From Erodium maritimum (Eukaryota > Streptophyta > Magnoliopsida > Geraniales > Geraniaceae): a stretch of DNA of 64,000 nt. Positions within the stretch are counted from its first letter, which is position 1. Each line of letters opens with the position of its first letter. The notes beneath the pieces are model-generated. The model had not been told where the DNA came from. It ran no database searches and saw only the letters and a program-made list of their open reading frames with translations. Both the position numbers and the translations under genes were made by a program. Below are positions 12,198 to 24,400 of the stretch, one piece after another. Location of the stretch: NCBI GenBank assembly GCA_963921825.1, contig OY997592.1, positions 23,315,432 to 23,379,431 of the forward strand. Reading direction: 5' to 3'.

Positions 12198-12372
12198 ATG
12201 TGTTTTTGCAAATTTAGTGTATATGGTTTGCGGATTTAGTGTATATGGTTTGCGAATTTAGTGTGTTTTGCAAATTTAGTGTATATGGTTTGCGGATTTA
12301 GTGTATATGGTTTGCGGATTTAGTGTATATGGTTTGCGAATTTAGTGTATATGGTTTGCGAATTTAGTGTAA
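12198..12372. repeat. 22-bp minisatellite, left arm
   Basis: About eight units of TTTAGTGTATATGGTTTGCG with G/A variation at the end, one of them shortened. It is the mirror of the array at 13010-13216 and forms the inner end of the foldback element's arm. Confidence 0.9.
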
Positions 12373-13009
12373 TGTTCATACTTTTTTATGCAATAACCTA
12401 ACTTGAATTGATTGCTAGATACCTTGTTACAGCTTGGATATTGTTGATTTCAGCTTTAATTCATGTTTTTATGATGGTAGCTTGATACCATGTTACAAAT
12501 TCATCTCTTGGAACTAAACCCAGTTTTAGTTTCTTCCTAAAGTAGCTTCTTTTGGAGTCTTGGATTCGCTTTATGTTTGTGTTTTGAAGACTAGAGTCTT
12601 TTGGTACTGATTCAATTCACAAATATGACTATGTAGATTTTGGTATAACATGATGGAGGAGTCTGTGGGGTTGCTGAAAGTAGTTGTTGTCCAAGGAAAA
12701 AGGCTTGCTATTAGAGATTTCAAGAGCAATGATCCTTATTATTAGCAGTTATATTATAATTATTGTAAGTTATAATTGTAGTTATGATGTAGTTATGATG
12801 AAACATTGTATAACTGCTAATATATATAAATATACATCCTCTATGTCATTATATGACAAGGGATTACACTACATTATATCATCTAACACTTTTGGATTAT
12901 TGATTTAGACTCCATATCCCATTTTTGCCCATTATTGCTCAATCTATAATGTTGGATACATTCAGGTGGCCAAGAACAAGGTTATTGCATACAAAAGTGT
13001 GAAAATTAC

Positions 13010-13216
13010 ACTAAATTTGCAAACCATATACACTAAATCTGCAAATCATATACACTAAATCCGCAAACCATATACACTAAATCCGCAAACCATATACACT
13101 AAATTTTCAAAACACACTAAATTCGCAAACCATATACACTAAATCCGCAAAACATATACACTAAATCCGCAAACCATATACACTAAATCCGCAAACCATA
13201 TACACTAAATTTGCAA
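13010..13216. repeat. 22-bp minisatellite, right arm, inverted
   Basis: Units of CGCAAACCATATACACTAAA, the reverse complement of the left-arm repeat, including a shortened unit (AAAACACACTAAA). Copy number differs from the left arm, so arms have diverged by repeat gain or loss. Confidence 0.9.
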
Positions 13217-13505
13217 AAACACATCACACTTTTCGCACTCATATTCACACATCCACACACGTATTCAAAAACATATCAAAATATATGCAATCCACTACTT
13301 GTTAGAAAGCTCTTGAAAAAATAAGAATATTTGCGCAAAAAAAATTAAATCGGAGTTGAAACGAAGCGGGAAAAATTAAATTAATTAACTTGGTGGGGGA
13401 AAAAAAGATGAGCATTTCTAAGCGCGACACGTGTCATGTTATTGTTGAATTCGCATGTTCACATTTTAAGAGGGGATCGCATGTGAAAGCCTATATATAT
13501 ATATA

Positions 13506-14160
13506 AGATACGACAGAAGGTAAAAAAATGAGGGATCACCTTCAATTTCACGCGGATCAGGTTTGGAGGCCCGTCTGCTGAGGCTCGTGATCCTGTGCGG
13601 GCGAGCGTGCTAGCTCTACGGTGCAACCGGCTCTTGCATCGTACGATCTGGTCAACACAAGAAAGCAGGCAAGATAGAAGGCTCAGGCGCGCGGGTGCAC
13701 GGATGGTTCATGGAACGCGGCACACCGGATCATCTTCTGCAGCAGCTTTTTTGCCTTTAAACTTCCGTCGCTCATTCCCGCTTCGTTAGACCTCCGATCT
13801 ACCTCGTTCTTACGCCAATATTTTCCTTTTTTCGCGGTCTACAAAAAAAGACCAATCATGAATATAATTGGAACACTTGAAAAATATCGACTAAGAACGA
13901 GGTTTTGCGCATTTATTAGAAAACGCTAAAAATATAAAAACGAGGTACAAATAAGGTAAAAATATAAGGAAAAGTGGTCAAATTAGATAGGATAAATTTA
14001 CGCTCATCATTTGGGTGCCATTGTCCCCTACGAACCCTAGCCACCGGAGAAAACCGCAGCACCGGAGTGGATGGCCCCTCGCCGGCCACATGCAGACATC
14101 GGTCGCAACATATCCCACCAACGTGACCACACCGAGCCGCTGCAGAACCGTGGCATCCCT
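13506..14160. other. Unclassified sequence carrying the shared CCCGCTTCGTT motif
   Basis: No gene recognised. At about 13770-13822 it carries CCCGCTTCGTTAGACCTCCG followed by TTCTTACGCCAATATTTTCC, clearly related to the subterminal motif of the neighbouring foldback elements. It may be one end of a further, more decayed element of the same kind. The rest is AT-rich. Confidence 0.4.
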
Positions 14161-14249
14161 CCGCCGGCATCCTACCCGAAATACCGTCCCCTAGGCATGC
14201 ATGACCCAGATCTGGTGGGCTGATCGTCGACCACCATCAGATAAGCTCC

Positions 14250-15903
14250 TCGGCAGGGTGGGACACCTCCGGAACGTATCACTCTGGTGTCGGATTGGGA
14301 GGATGAAGATGAGGAACTGATTGTTCCGATCGAGGCTGTCCCGACGGCCAAAAACGGTAAATACATGTACTCGTTGGCGGGACGGTCGTTGGGGGGAAGA
14401 CCCACAACCAGAACGCGGTCTGCGCACTGAAGATGCAGAAATGGAAGGTGGACGACATCCAGGTTGAATACTTATCACCGGAGGTCACTAGGTTTGATTT
14501 CCCGTCCCAAGCGATTATGGAGGACATCCTCCATCGGGGGCCGTGGATTTTCAAAGGGTTCCCGCTGCTATTGGAGCCCTTCCGACCCTACATGTAAGAC
14601 AACGAAATCGATTTCAACCATATAGAGATCGGAATTCGGGCTATGAACGTCCCAGGGGTGCCCGGACCCCGAGTGCCCGCGACATAATAGCCTCCTCCAT
14701 GGGCACTCAGGTAATTTCGGCTCCTTTACCTTTTGTTATGTGAGAGGACCACTTTCTGTGGATGAGGGTCAGATTGGAGGTGAACCAACCGCTATGGTGA
14801 CGTCTTCGTCTCCGTTTCCCTAGTAACACTCAATCCTCGCTGATTGAACTGCAATATGAGAAGTTTCAATAATTTTGTCGTCGGTGTGGGTGGCTGACAC
14901 ACCGTTTATCGGGTTGTACGGCTCACTTACTGGGGATTGGGCGAGAGGAGGCCCGTTATGATAACTCCATACATGTACCAAGGCAACTGGATGTGGATCG
15001 CCTGCTAAAGACGGTCTGGCACCCCCAAGACATATCGAGGAAGTGGAAGTTGATGACCTCCGAACAGGACTCTCCCTGAACCCGATTGGTAGACTCAGGG
15101 AGGACCACCCGAAGTCTGCCAACTTGGCAAAGACTGCCCCGGAAGTGGCGGTCAACACTTTGCAGTGAGGATCCCCGAGAGCATATGGGGGGCCGCCGGG
15201 TTTTACAAAGCCTGACAACCTAGCTAACGTCCACAATGCTGGGGGTGCTCTTTGCCCAGACAGATTTGCAGATGCCCTGGGTATACAAGCAGGGAAGGAG
15301 AAAGATCCCCAGGAGCTGTCTGGAAAAGAAGGTCCCATCAGAGAAAAGGAAATGAAGACAATCATGAGAACGAGGAGCGGGCAATTATATGCTAGAGCTC
15401 CCGGGTCAAAAAAACCTTTGGAACTACCAGGCCCCACACCAAGAGAGTATGAGCTGGACAATATCGAGGAGGACCAGATGAATCAAGCGGAGGCAGGGCA
15501 GCCTCTTATGCATGAATGAGAAGACCGGGGGGGGGGATGTCTGGCCACTGCTGGCCTATACCCACAGACCCAGGACAGCCATTGTTGGGAGGTCTCGGGA
15601 AGCCCGCATTCCCAGCTATACTTCTGCTCATTTTTATATTATTTTGTTTTTCGTTGGAACAATTTGTTTTATGTTTTGGTTTGGACAATTTTTTTTATGT
15701 CTCGTTTTTTTGAGACGTTGGTAAGGGGATGTCCTGAGATATTGTCTACGATATCAAGTAGGCTATTTTTATGGGTCCATGAGCACTGGGCTTGCTACGG
15801 TCGGCCCAGACACATATCTGGAACCCAGGGCGGTTACGCTATACCATGTACGGTTTCTTATTTGCATTAATGCACTTCCCCGGTTACCCGTTTCAAAAAA
15901 AAG
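14250..15903 (+). pseudogene. Decayed, internally deleted LINE with DUF4283-like and endonuclease fragments
   Basis: The plus strand at 14270-14600 translates to a stretch with GRPTTRTRSALKMQKWKVDD, then FDFPSQAIMEDILHRGPWIF, matching the pattern of DUF4283 proteins found in plant LINEs (family recollection). Near 15520-15890 come fragments resembling the start of the LINE endonuclease: ETLV...I..RL and then RPRHISGTQGGYAIP in place of the usual GRSGGLA-type stretch. The element then jumps directly to a LINE-like tail (CGGTTACCCGTTTC plus eight A, 15880-15903), so most of endonuclease and all of reverse transcriptase are missing. Many stops are present. The 5' end and TSD were not determined. 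Confidence 0.5.
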
Positions 15904-17416
15904 TTATCTCCGATGTTTGCTTCTTTTTTCTTCTATTATTTTAAATCTTTAACAAAAAAAATGGTTAGTTTAAATTTAGGTAGGGCGTCTTCTCACAAGT
16001 TTGAACCATCCAGTCTTTACATGTAAAACGTGACCCCCTCTCTTTCTCTCCCAGCTTTGAGAACCCTAGCCGCCGCTACAGTTTTTATTTCTTTCCCCAC
16101 CGACAACGTTATGGCTTCGGTCATAGACATCGCCGATGGTGACCCTCTCTGGTTCTCCTCCTTGTCCTCTTCTTTTACCCCTCTCCCCGGCTTTTTTATC
16201 ACTGGCTTGGTTTGTTCTTCTTCGGGTTCTTATTGCCGGACATAGTCGTTGGGGTCGTAGATCAGGAAAGGGCTCTTCTTCTTTTGTCGGTCGACTTTCG
16301 TGTTGGCTGATGTGGTGTCCGGAGTTCCTACAGTGCTCTCCTCTAGTGATACTCTCTATTCCCGTAGTCAATCGAGCAATAGGAGGTTGTTTCTTGATCC
16401 TTACGGTTTAAGTTCGACCTCTGATTTGGTTGGTCGGTATGGTGGTGGCTTGTGTAGAGAGTTCCTCGTCTTGTGGTCCTTATGGTGGTTCTCGAGCTTT
16501 GTTCTCTCAGTGGTCCTCGGCGCTGCGATTACTCGGATCTAGTATGGCGGTCAGGTTTTTAATCTTCGTTCTGAGGGGAGATCGGCTCTCTTATCTCTTC
16601 ATTTCCTTCCGTCTCTCTTGACTCAATGTGTTCCCGGTGTGGGCGGTGTGTGTCCCTCATTTAGGCTTTGTGGTGTTGTGGTTGTCAGATGATGGTAAGG
16701 TATGTGCTCCATGTCTCCGGTCTTAGCGGTGTTGGCCGCCGGTTACAGTTGTGGAGCTCGAACTCGTGTTCTTGGTGTTGGCCACCAGCTTTGATGTGGG
16801 TGGTGACATGAGGTTTTTCCGTCTTTGGGCAGATCTGAGTTGGTGGATTGTCTGTGTCGTTATCGTTACCGGCGACAAGGGGTTTCGGTGGAGGCGTGAG
16901 AGTGCTATGGCCTAGGGTTTCTGAGGAATATGGTGTGGGCTTTGGCCCTTGGTGTAGGTTGTGTAAGAACCACCTCCGGTCGATCCCGTTCGAACCGGTG
17001 AATTCTTGCGAAGTTTGACTTTCGGCCGGAAAAGTCAACCGATGACTCCGGAAGTCATTCGGGACCTTTCCGGGGCTCAAAAGCTTAGCCACTATCACGG
17101 TTAGCTTAGTTGGGCCATTACCTTTCGTTTGACTGTAATATTGGATAGGTCAACTTTCGGTCAAACTCGAACTCTTTATCGGCTAAATTCGATATAAATT
17201 TGGACTGCTGGAATTTTATTTAAATGAGAGTGGTCCCATGATGACACATGTCATTAGTGTCTTGGAGGATGGGAATGAATCTTTATTGACCCTTATACCC
17301 TCTTTAGTGGTTTTGAGGGACGAGTAAAGATAAGAGGTATTTAGGACATTATCCCTTCTAGGTTTTAAGCCCCATTTGGTCCCCATTTCAGCACAAATAC
17401 CAAGACAACCGAATTT

Positions 17417-17417
<1 letters not shown>

Positions 17418-17454
<37 letters not shown>
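17418..17454. repeat. (GA)n microsatellite
   Basis: An uninterrupted GAGAGA run inside the 5' part of the solo LTR, upstream of the putative donor. Confidence 0.95.
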
Positions 17455-17457
<3 letters not shown>

Positions 17458-17874
17458 AAATTGGTTTTGGAGGCTTGAAGAAGAAGAGAGGAGGAAAAAT
17501 GGAAGCTTGAAGCCACTTTCTACCCAAAACCCCTCAAAGGCTCTTGATTCTTCATCCACTCATCATACTTAAGGTAAATCCTTCTCCTATTTTCGTTTCT
17601 ATGGGTTTTAGTTCATGGGTTTTGGAGAAATTTGATGAACAATGGATGGGTTTAGAGTTGGGAGTTTGGATGATGAAGTTTTGGAGGATTTTGATGTTAG
17701 ATGATGGATTTAATTCGTATTTTTGGAGTTTTGATGAACACACTTGGTGGGTTTTGAAGTAGAGATGTTTAGGAACTGTTTTTGGAGCTTTAGAAGGTCA
17801 TCCATAGAGGTTTTGGGGGTTAAAATTGTGAAAACCCGAAGCTGGAGGAAGCAGACGGATGAACAATACCAGGC

Positions 17875-18006
17875 GTCACGGTTCCATGACAGGAACCGTG
17901 ACGGGGGATGTCACGTCTCCGTGAGGGAGACCGTGATGGCGTCAGACACGACTCTGTGAGGAGAACCGTGACGGCGCAGCCCACGGATCCGTGACCAGAT
18001 CTGTGG
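17875..18006. repeat. Four tandem hairpins at 35-36 bp spacing
   Basis: Hairpins start at 17875, 17910, 17946 and 17981. Stems are GTCACGGTTCC/GGAACCGTGAC (perfect), then TCTCC/GGAGA plus CACG/CGTG, then a weak one with CTC/GAG plus CACG/CGTG, then CCACGGATC/GATCTGTGG with one G-T. Stem sequence changes while pairing is kept. The array lies inside the putative LTR intron. Confidence 0.75.
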
Positions 18007-19492
18007 CTGACCAGTGTGGTCCTTTTTAAACCCTTTTCGATCTTTTTCCGTTTACTTCTAGTTGATGTTTTTGAAACAACGGGTGGATTCTTTTGAACTT
18101 TGATGATTGCACCTTGATTAGCCTTTAATTAGAATTTAATTGTGATCCAAGACCTTGGAACCGAGCTCGAAAGGAGAAGAAGATTTGGACCCGAGTGAAG
18201 ACGGGGAGGAACCTAGCTTGGACTCCGGCAACTAGAAGGATTGTTAAAGGAAGACCACAAGGTAGGGAAAGTACTAAACTCCTCGTGTAATTTAATACTT
18301 TAGTATGCCTATTAGGTTAATAAAATCGGAAAGGTCCTTGAAATGCATATAGGATGCGAATAACTAGAATAATCGTCTTCCAATTACCAATAATCGGATG
18401 TGTTTAGTATGCATGCATAGGATGTGAACAACTAGTTTAACTCGCTTTCAATACTTGGGAAATTGCTTTACTGGTAGAAAGGCCGAGATGAGCCATAGGA
18501 TTGGTTGTGGTTGCCTCACATGCAATGCTTGCGTAGTTTTATGATGAATTAAGGGTCTAATGAAACTAGATAAATTGTATGCTTGAATGATTGAATGAAT
18601 GCTTGGATGATTGTATGATTGAATGAATGCATGAATGAATGAATGTTTGAGTGTAATTGGTTGTGCCAAAAGAGTATGATCGGGTGAATGATAGACCGAT
18701 GGAACGTGGTTGGTAAGTATACATGTAAGAGTAACTGTGGATATGAATCCATTGTGATGTGTGTTGTTGGCGTAATATTCACTTGATCCCTTTTAGCAGT
18801 TATTAAATCTTTAGAGTACTTTTCACTTATTCTCCTGAAAGTTACCTTTATCCTTAAGAAAGTGATATTATTCTTATCTTTCTCATTTTACAGCATCAAA
18901 ATTATTTAAAGTATTAATAGCAATATGTGCCGTCGTGCTAAAACAGTTTTCCTATTAAATCAATGGTTAAACTGTTTATGATTTTCCTTACTGAGCGTAA
19001 CTCACCCCTATCTGTTTTATTTATACAGGCGTGCTTGATGAGTAGTGGACTCGAGGCTTGGGAGCTTCTGGAAAGTCTGGGCATTATGATCTTAGAGACG
19101 TCCTTTTGGTCACTGTAGTGAACCCTTTGTTTTACGTACTCTTTATGGAGCCTTAACTCTTAATTATGATTTGGAACATGTTATTCGAGTATTTTATTAT
19201 CGGAACCTCTTGAGTATTTAATCAATTTTTATATCTTGTGTTATTACTTTATTGTCAACTCAAGTCACGTCTCGAGTCCGGCCAAAACCGGATTTGGGGT
19301 GTGACAGGTTGGGTTTTGGTGGCCCAACTTGTTGGCATGCCAATTAGTGTTAAGGTCGGGTAGTTTGTGGTTTGTTTTGGCTTTTCAAGTTTCGGGTCAA
19401 TCCATCATGGCTGTATCACCCCACTCTGTACTTTTTCTTAAATTAGAAAGTTAATAAATTCATTTCTTAACAAAAACAAAATTAGGGAGGGC

Positions 19493-19746
19493 CATTTCTT
19501 CATTTTAAGAAAACGAGCAGTAAAACCTAGCGTAAGTATAGTCACATATAAATTCAAAAGATTAGCGTAGTCATGTGAAATTCACACATAGATTAATATA
19601 AGTATGCGTAACTAACCATATGTATAACCAGTCAAAATCCTTCCAAAATGTCTAGAGCCATCTGATTTTCTAAAATTGGGTTGGTGTTATAAAAATCAAC
19701 GCATAAAACACTATCAGGGATGATGTTTACAACATGACACGTACTA
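19493..19746. other. AT-rich spacer
   Basis: No feature recognised between the two non-LTR-like elements. Confidence 0.4.
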
Positions 19747-19830
19747 TCATCGTAGATGCTCAAGAATAAGAGAATTAAGCCACAAGAGGGCACAACTTTT
19801 TCTCTCTTCTTTCTAAACCCAAGGAGCTAC

Positions 19831-21425
19831 TGTTAGGCCTCGAGGTAGGGTTGGAGATGAACCAACTCGCAACGGAAAATCAATGAAAACCAAGAGACGA
19901 TTAAAACCATGAAACAACTAACAAAGAATGGATTCACAAGAGGAAAATTCAGCACTATTTCTTACCAAAACAAGAACACTGGGTAACGAATGATTGGTTT
20001 GAGTCTCCAAGACGCCTACGTATCCACATGGGAATCAAACCCACGTAGTTCTTTTCTTTGAGGACTCAAGAACACAAAAATGGAGGTGGGTGCTTGCCTT
20101 AGCCGAAATTGCAAGAGAGAGGAGGGAGAAGTTGTGTTTCCTATTCTTGTCTTATGTTTGTTATATTGAAAAAAGATGACATAAACATAACAAACTCCAA
20201 CAACTTTTCAAACTAAAAGCATGGGACAAGTATGGTGACAAGTAAGGTGTAAATAGAACAAAGTATGGCTAGAGAAGATGGGTTAGGTGGTGAATCACCA
20301 ACACCTTAATCCTTGTCTTGCTTACTAATTAATCAAGACTTGATTAATTAGTTCCATAGGCCTTGGTTGCATGGGCCTCTTGGAACATGGCTCGTGGCCA
20401 TTCCCAATGAGGTCCCGTGACGTGCTCAACGCCTCTAATCCTTTCATACCGAAAATGTCCAACATTATCCGATGTGATCAATCCCAAGACTCCAAGCCTT
20501 GTCTCGATCCATAAAGTCCTATTCATTTACGGGCACATGACCCAAAACCCAGTTTTGGTCATGTCCCAAGACAACTCCCTTTTGGCCATTCTCCATAAAT
20601 GTGTCAATGAGTTTCACTCTCCGGTGTGACCCTTAGGTTTATGAATGTCAATAGATCAATATAAAATCCCATTTTACTTGATCCTATTTAAGTGGAAACT
20701 AACGAGACTTTAGTATTGCCTGACACTGCATAACGAATCGCCTCTGTCGATTCTAACCTTTCCGTCGTCCCTGTCATTATCCTTTTATCTCCGATATCCT
20801 GATTGAGATAAGGCATAGAGCCGTCATCCTTATTATTCTCAATCACTGTTCCTTGATATGTGAGATGACTGAATATATGATACCCAATATCATGTGCATG
20901 GCCATGGTATTCTTTCAGTCACTCTCGATCAAGCGGTCAAGAACCGCTATCTTTCCCATACCGTAGTATGAGGGATAAATCCCTTAGCCATCTTTCGTGT
21001 AGCTCATGCAGTCCGTCCCCAAGCCAATCCTGGCCGTTATGGAAGCCCTATTATGGACAACGTTAGCCTCGGGTCAAACTCAGTTGTTTACTGCATAGCG
21101 ATCGCAAAGACTCCTTGGTCTAAGGATACATGACAAGCTGCGACAATTAATATGTTCATGACTTGATCTATGGAACATATTCATGTCGGGTCGTCCAATA
21201 TCATGTCACACATGATATCAATGATCAGACTCCAAAATCCCATTCCAATGACTAACAGAACGTAAGCCATAAAGAGCCATCTTTCATACTAGTCGCTTCT
21301 AGTGAAGAGCACACATCGATATATTACTCCAACACATAAGTAATATAAAGCCGCTTTAGATTTATTGCTAACGATGATATATACATTTAGACCTTTAGGA
21401 TTGAACTACGGGCATTAAGACTACA
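19831..21425 (-). repeat. Copia A 3' LTR
   Basis: Matches 44846-49415 (minus its insertion) throughout. About 90 bp present in the other LTR near 49220-49300 (around TCGAATGTGATCTATCTCGA) are missing here at about 21303, so the shorter length reflects a deletion. Inner end GACTACA corresponds to GACTGACA in the other LTR. Confidence 0.92.
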
Positions 21426-21440
21426 ATCTCCCACTTGCCC
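21426..21440 (-). promoter_or_regulatory. Copia A polypurine tract
   Basis: The plus strand reads ATCTCCCACTTGCCC, i.e. GGGCAAGTGGGAGAT on the element's sense strand, immediately upstream of its 3' LTR. This is the classic Copia plus-strand primer; Copia B has the same core AAGTGGGAGA at 44119-44128. Confidence 0.85.
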
Positions 21441-21479
21441 TAGTTCCAATCTAAACTCCAATATGTCCCCATCGACTTT

Positions 21480-24400
21480 ACATGTCTCACATGTTTAGGC
21501 AGCGACACTACCTTAGTCAAAGGGTTGGCTATGTTATCATCTGTTGCAATATATGTTATCTTCACTTCACCTCGGTTCAGTATTTCTCTAATGAGGTGGA
21601 TACGCCGCAGTACATGTTTGGATTTGTTATGCGATCTGGGCTTTTAGCTTGCGCAATGGCCCTTGTGTTGTCGCAAAATGGATTCACCAGGCTGGATGGG
21701 TTTTTAATTACACCCAACCCTGCCGTGAATTTCCAAATCCACATAGTCTCCTTAGCTGCCTCTACAACATCCATGTACTTGGCCTATGGCATAGATTCGA
21801 CGAAGGAACTAAAGCTCCGCTATTCAGCGCAAACACAATACCCTAACTGACTTCTAAAGTCATCTGGATTTTTCTTGGAAAACTAGCGTCTACTTATCCT
21901 TCGACGACTAGTTCAGTATCATCTTTCCCCTGGGTTAGACTGATGTCTACTGGTACAACATAAGGCTTACGAGACATCCGGTCTCGTACATGTCATGACA
22001 TACTGAGTCTTGTTGAGATGAATGTCATGACTAGTGGGTAAGAGTCCTTTCTTTGAATCGAGCATTGATAACCTACTCAATGCCTTGTTCAAATAGGTTC
22101 CCTGACTTAAATCCAAGACCCTTTTGGTGCGATCTCTACATATCTTGATCCATAAGATATAAGAAGCATCGCCTAAGTCTTTTATTCAAAAAAACTTCCT
22201 CAACCAAGCTTTTGTCTCGTGCAAGGTTGGGATGTCATTTTCAATGAGCACCAGAAAGGTAATCTTGCTCCCACTAGCCTTCTTATAAACGCAAGATTCA
22301 GCCTCGTTCTTGATTAAGCCAAATCCAATTACAGCTTCATCAATACGAAGGTTCCAACTCCGAGAAGCTTGTTTCCATCCATAAATGGATTTCAACAACT
22401 TACAAATCTTTCCCTTGTTCTTCGGATCGATAAAACCTTCTGGATGAGACATAAACGTCCTTAGTCAAACTTCCATTTAGGAAAGCGGTTTTGACATCCA
22501 CTTGCCATATCTCGTAATTAGGATACGCAGTTATGTCAAGAAGAATTAGGATCGATTTTGACCATAGCCACTAGGGAGAAGGTTTCCTCATAGTCAATCC
22601 ATTGGATCTGCCATTAACCTTTCGCCACCAGTCGAGCTTTATAGGTCAGAGGGTTGCCGTCCATGTCCATCTTCACCTTGAAGATCCATTTGCATCCGAT
22701 GGTCCTCACACCATTGATGGGATCAACCAATTCCCAGACTTGGTTGTCCGACATGATATGCATTTCCTCCCTCATGGCTCCCAGCCATAACTCCGAGTCG
22801 GGCCCATCCACGACTTCCTGAAAGGTGGCTAAATCATCGTGATCCACCATGACTTCATTATCACCTTTGGATACCGTATCTTGGAGGTGGACGACTGATC
22901 CTTTCAGATCGCCTTGGACCTTCCGGAATTGTAACATGAATTGGTCCTTACTCTACGACCATCTCTGGCTCCCTTTCTATTGGGTGGTCAATTGGTTTAG
23001 ACGGATCTATACCATCCTGAATTTCTTCGAGATGCACAGTCCTCCCAATGACGGCTTTGGAAACAAAAATCCTTTTCCATAAAGACCCCACCCCAAGCGA
23101 CGAACACCATGTTCTCATTGGGTTTGTAGAAGTAGTATCCCCTTGTTGCTTTGGGATACCCCACGAAGGTGTATATCTCAGATCTTGGTTCGAGCTTAGT
23201 CCAAACCAAATGTTTCACATAAGCCTTGCAACCACAAATCTTTAGGAAGGACAAAGCGGGCATCTTTCCATGCCATTTCTAAAATGGTGTCCCTTCCATA
23301 GTCTTCGTCGGAGTCCGATTCACTATGAATGCAGTCTTCTTTAGAGCATAACCCAGAATGAGATTGGGAGATCAGTCCAACTGATCATGAATCAGACCAT
23401 ATCCAATAAAGTCTGATTTCTCCGCTCAGACACAACATTCAACTGCGGTGTTCCGGGAGGAGTCCATTCCAAAAAGATCCCACTCTCCACCAGATGATCT
23501 AAAGACTATGTGGTTAAGTATTTTCCACCTCGATCCAATCGAAGTGTCTTAATACTTTTCCCGAGCCGGTTTTCTACTTCAGTCTTGTACTCTTTAAATT
23601 TATCAAAAGCTTCAGACTTATGTCTTATTTAACAGACATAACCATATCTACTATAATCGTTAGTAAATGTGATGAAGTAGCTAAAACCCCTCTTGGTCAG
23701 CGAACCTATTGGTCCACACACATCCGAGTGTATCAGCCTCACTAATTCACCCGCTCTTTCACCGCGACCGACAAAGAGCGCTTTAGTCATTTTGCCCATC
23801 AAACAAGCATTGCACCTATCGATCGAATGGAATTTGAATGGACCTGAAAGTCCGCACTTCTGAAGTGCTGATAGGCGCTTCTTGTGTATGCGGCCCAAAT
23901 AATAGTGTCATAACAGAGTTAAGTTTAAATCGTTGGATTTAGACCTTTTGGTATTAACATAATATATAGAACTTGAGGCATTGTTACCAATATCTAATAT
24001 GTACAATCCTCCAACCAAGTTAGTACGAGCATAAAACATATCATTGCATAGAACATTGAAAACTTCATTTCCAATATTAACATTATATTCTTCCTTGTCA
24101 AACACGGATACAAATATAATATTCCTACTAAAAGTAGGTATGCAATATACATTATACAGTACTAAGACAAGGCCACTTGGCAAAGCAAGACTCATGGATC
24201 CTACGGCAGTTGCCACAACTCTGAGGTCCACTTCGTGCTTTCCAAACATCTCCTACTTTCAGCCACTATACGTTAGTGCATGTGTGAAAGTCAGTCCTGG
24301 TATCTAATACCCATGAATCTTTGGAAGTAGAGAGATGTAGCTCTATAGAGTTAATACCGGATGAAGGCACGGTCCCACCACCCTTCCTTAGATCATCCAG

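Larger units (their letters stand above)
8578..13487. mobile_element. Foldback-like inverted-repeat element split by a solo LTR
   Basis: The left end (ATCAAGTACGAACC...GTGTGAACCTGCGAACTCAAC...GTGTCGCGCT) mirrors the right end at about 13400-13487. Arms continue through the CCCGYTTCGTTTCAACTCCG motif (about 8697 and, inverted, 13345) and GTGTGGATGTGTGAATATGAGTGCG (here split by the insertion) against its inverse at 13221-13262. They end in oppositely oriented 22-bp minisatellites. Without the LTR (8837-12186) the element is about 1.56 kb with a roughly 640-bp AT-rich centre (12372-13010). The 74-codon frame in the centre has no recognisable domain. Confidence 0.8.
16962..19306 (+). mobile_element. 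Solo LTR, family 2 (related to family 1)
   Basis: TGTAAGAACC...GGGGTGTGACA with a perfect 5-bp TSD GGTTG at 16957-16961 and 19307-19311; 2345 bp. Shares the GTTGACTTT/AAAGTCAAC start region and the same general order as family 1, but ends in CAAAACCGGATTTGGGGTGTGACA, as does 59593-62130. Splice-like signals: donor CTTAAG/GTAAAT at 17574, acceptor TTTATACAG at 19028. No internal domain is present. Confidence 0.9.
15987..19478 (+). mobile_element. Short non-LTR-like retroelement, split by a solo LTR
   Basis: It ends in AAAGTTAATAAATTCATTTC TTAACAAAAAC, a tail of the style seen in plant non-LTR elements. It is flanked by an imperfect 14-bp repeat: AATTTAGGTAGGGC at 15973-15986 and AAATTAGGGAGGGC at 19479-19492 (12/14). 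Removing the solo LTR 16962-19306 leaves about 1.15 kb. It starts pyrimidine-rich with AACCCTAGCCGCCGC and has no intact open frame or recognisable enzyme. Confidence 0.45.

Noticed and set aside
14820..15461. 213-codon minus-strand frame
   Set aside because: Antisense shadow of the decayed LINE, whose plus strand holds the recognisable LINE blocks; no domain on the minus strand.
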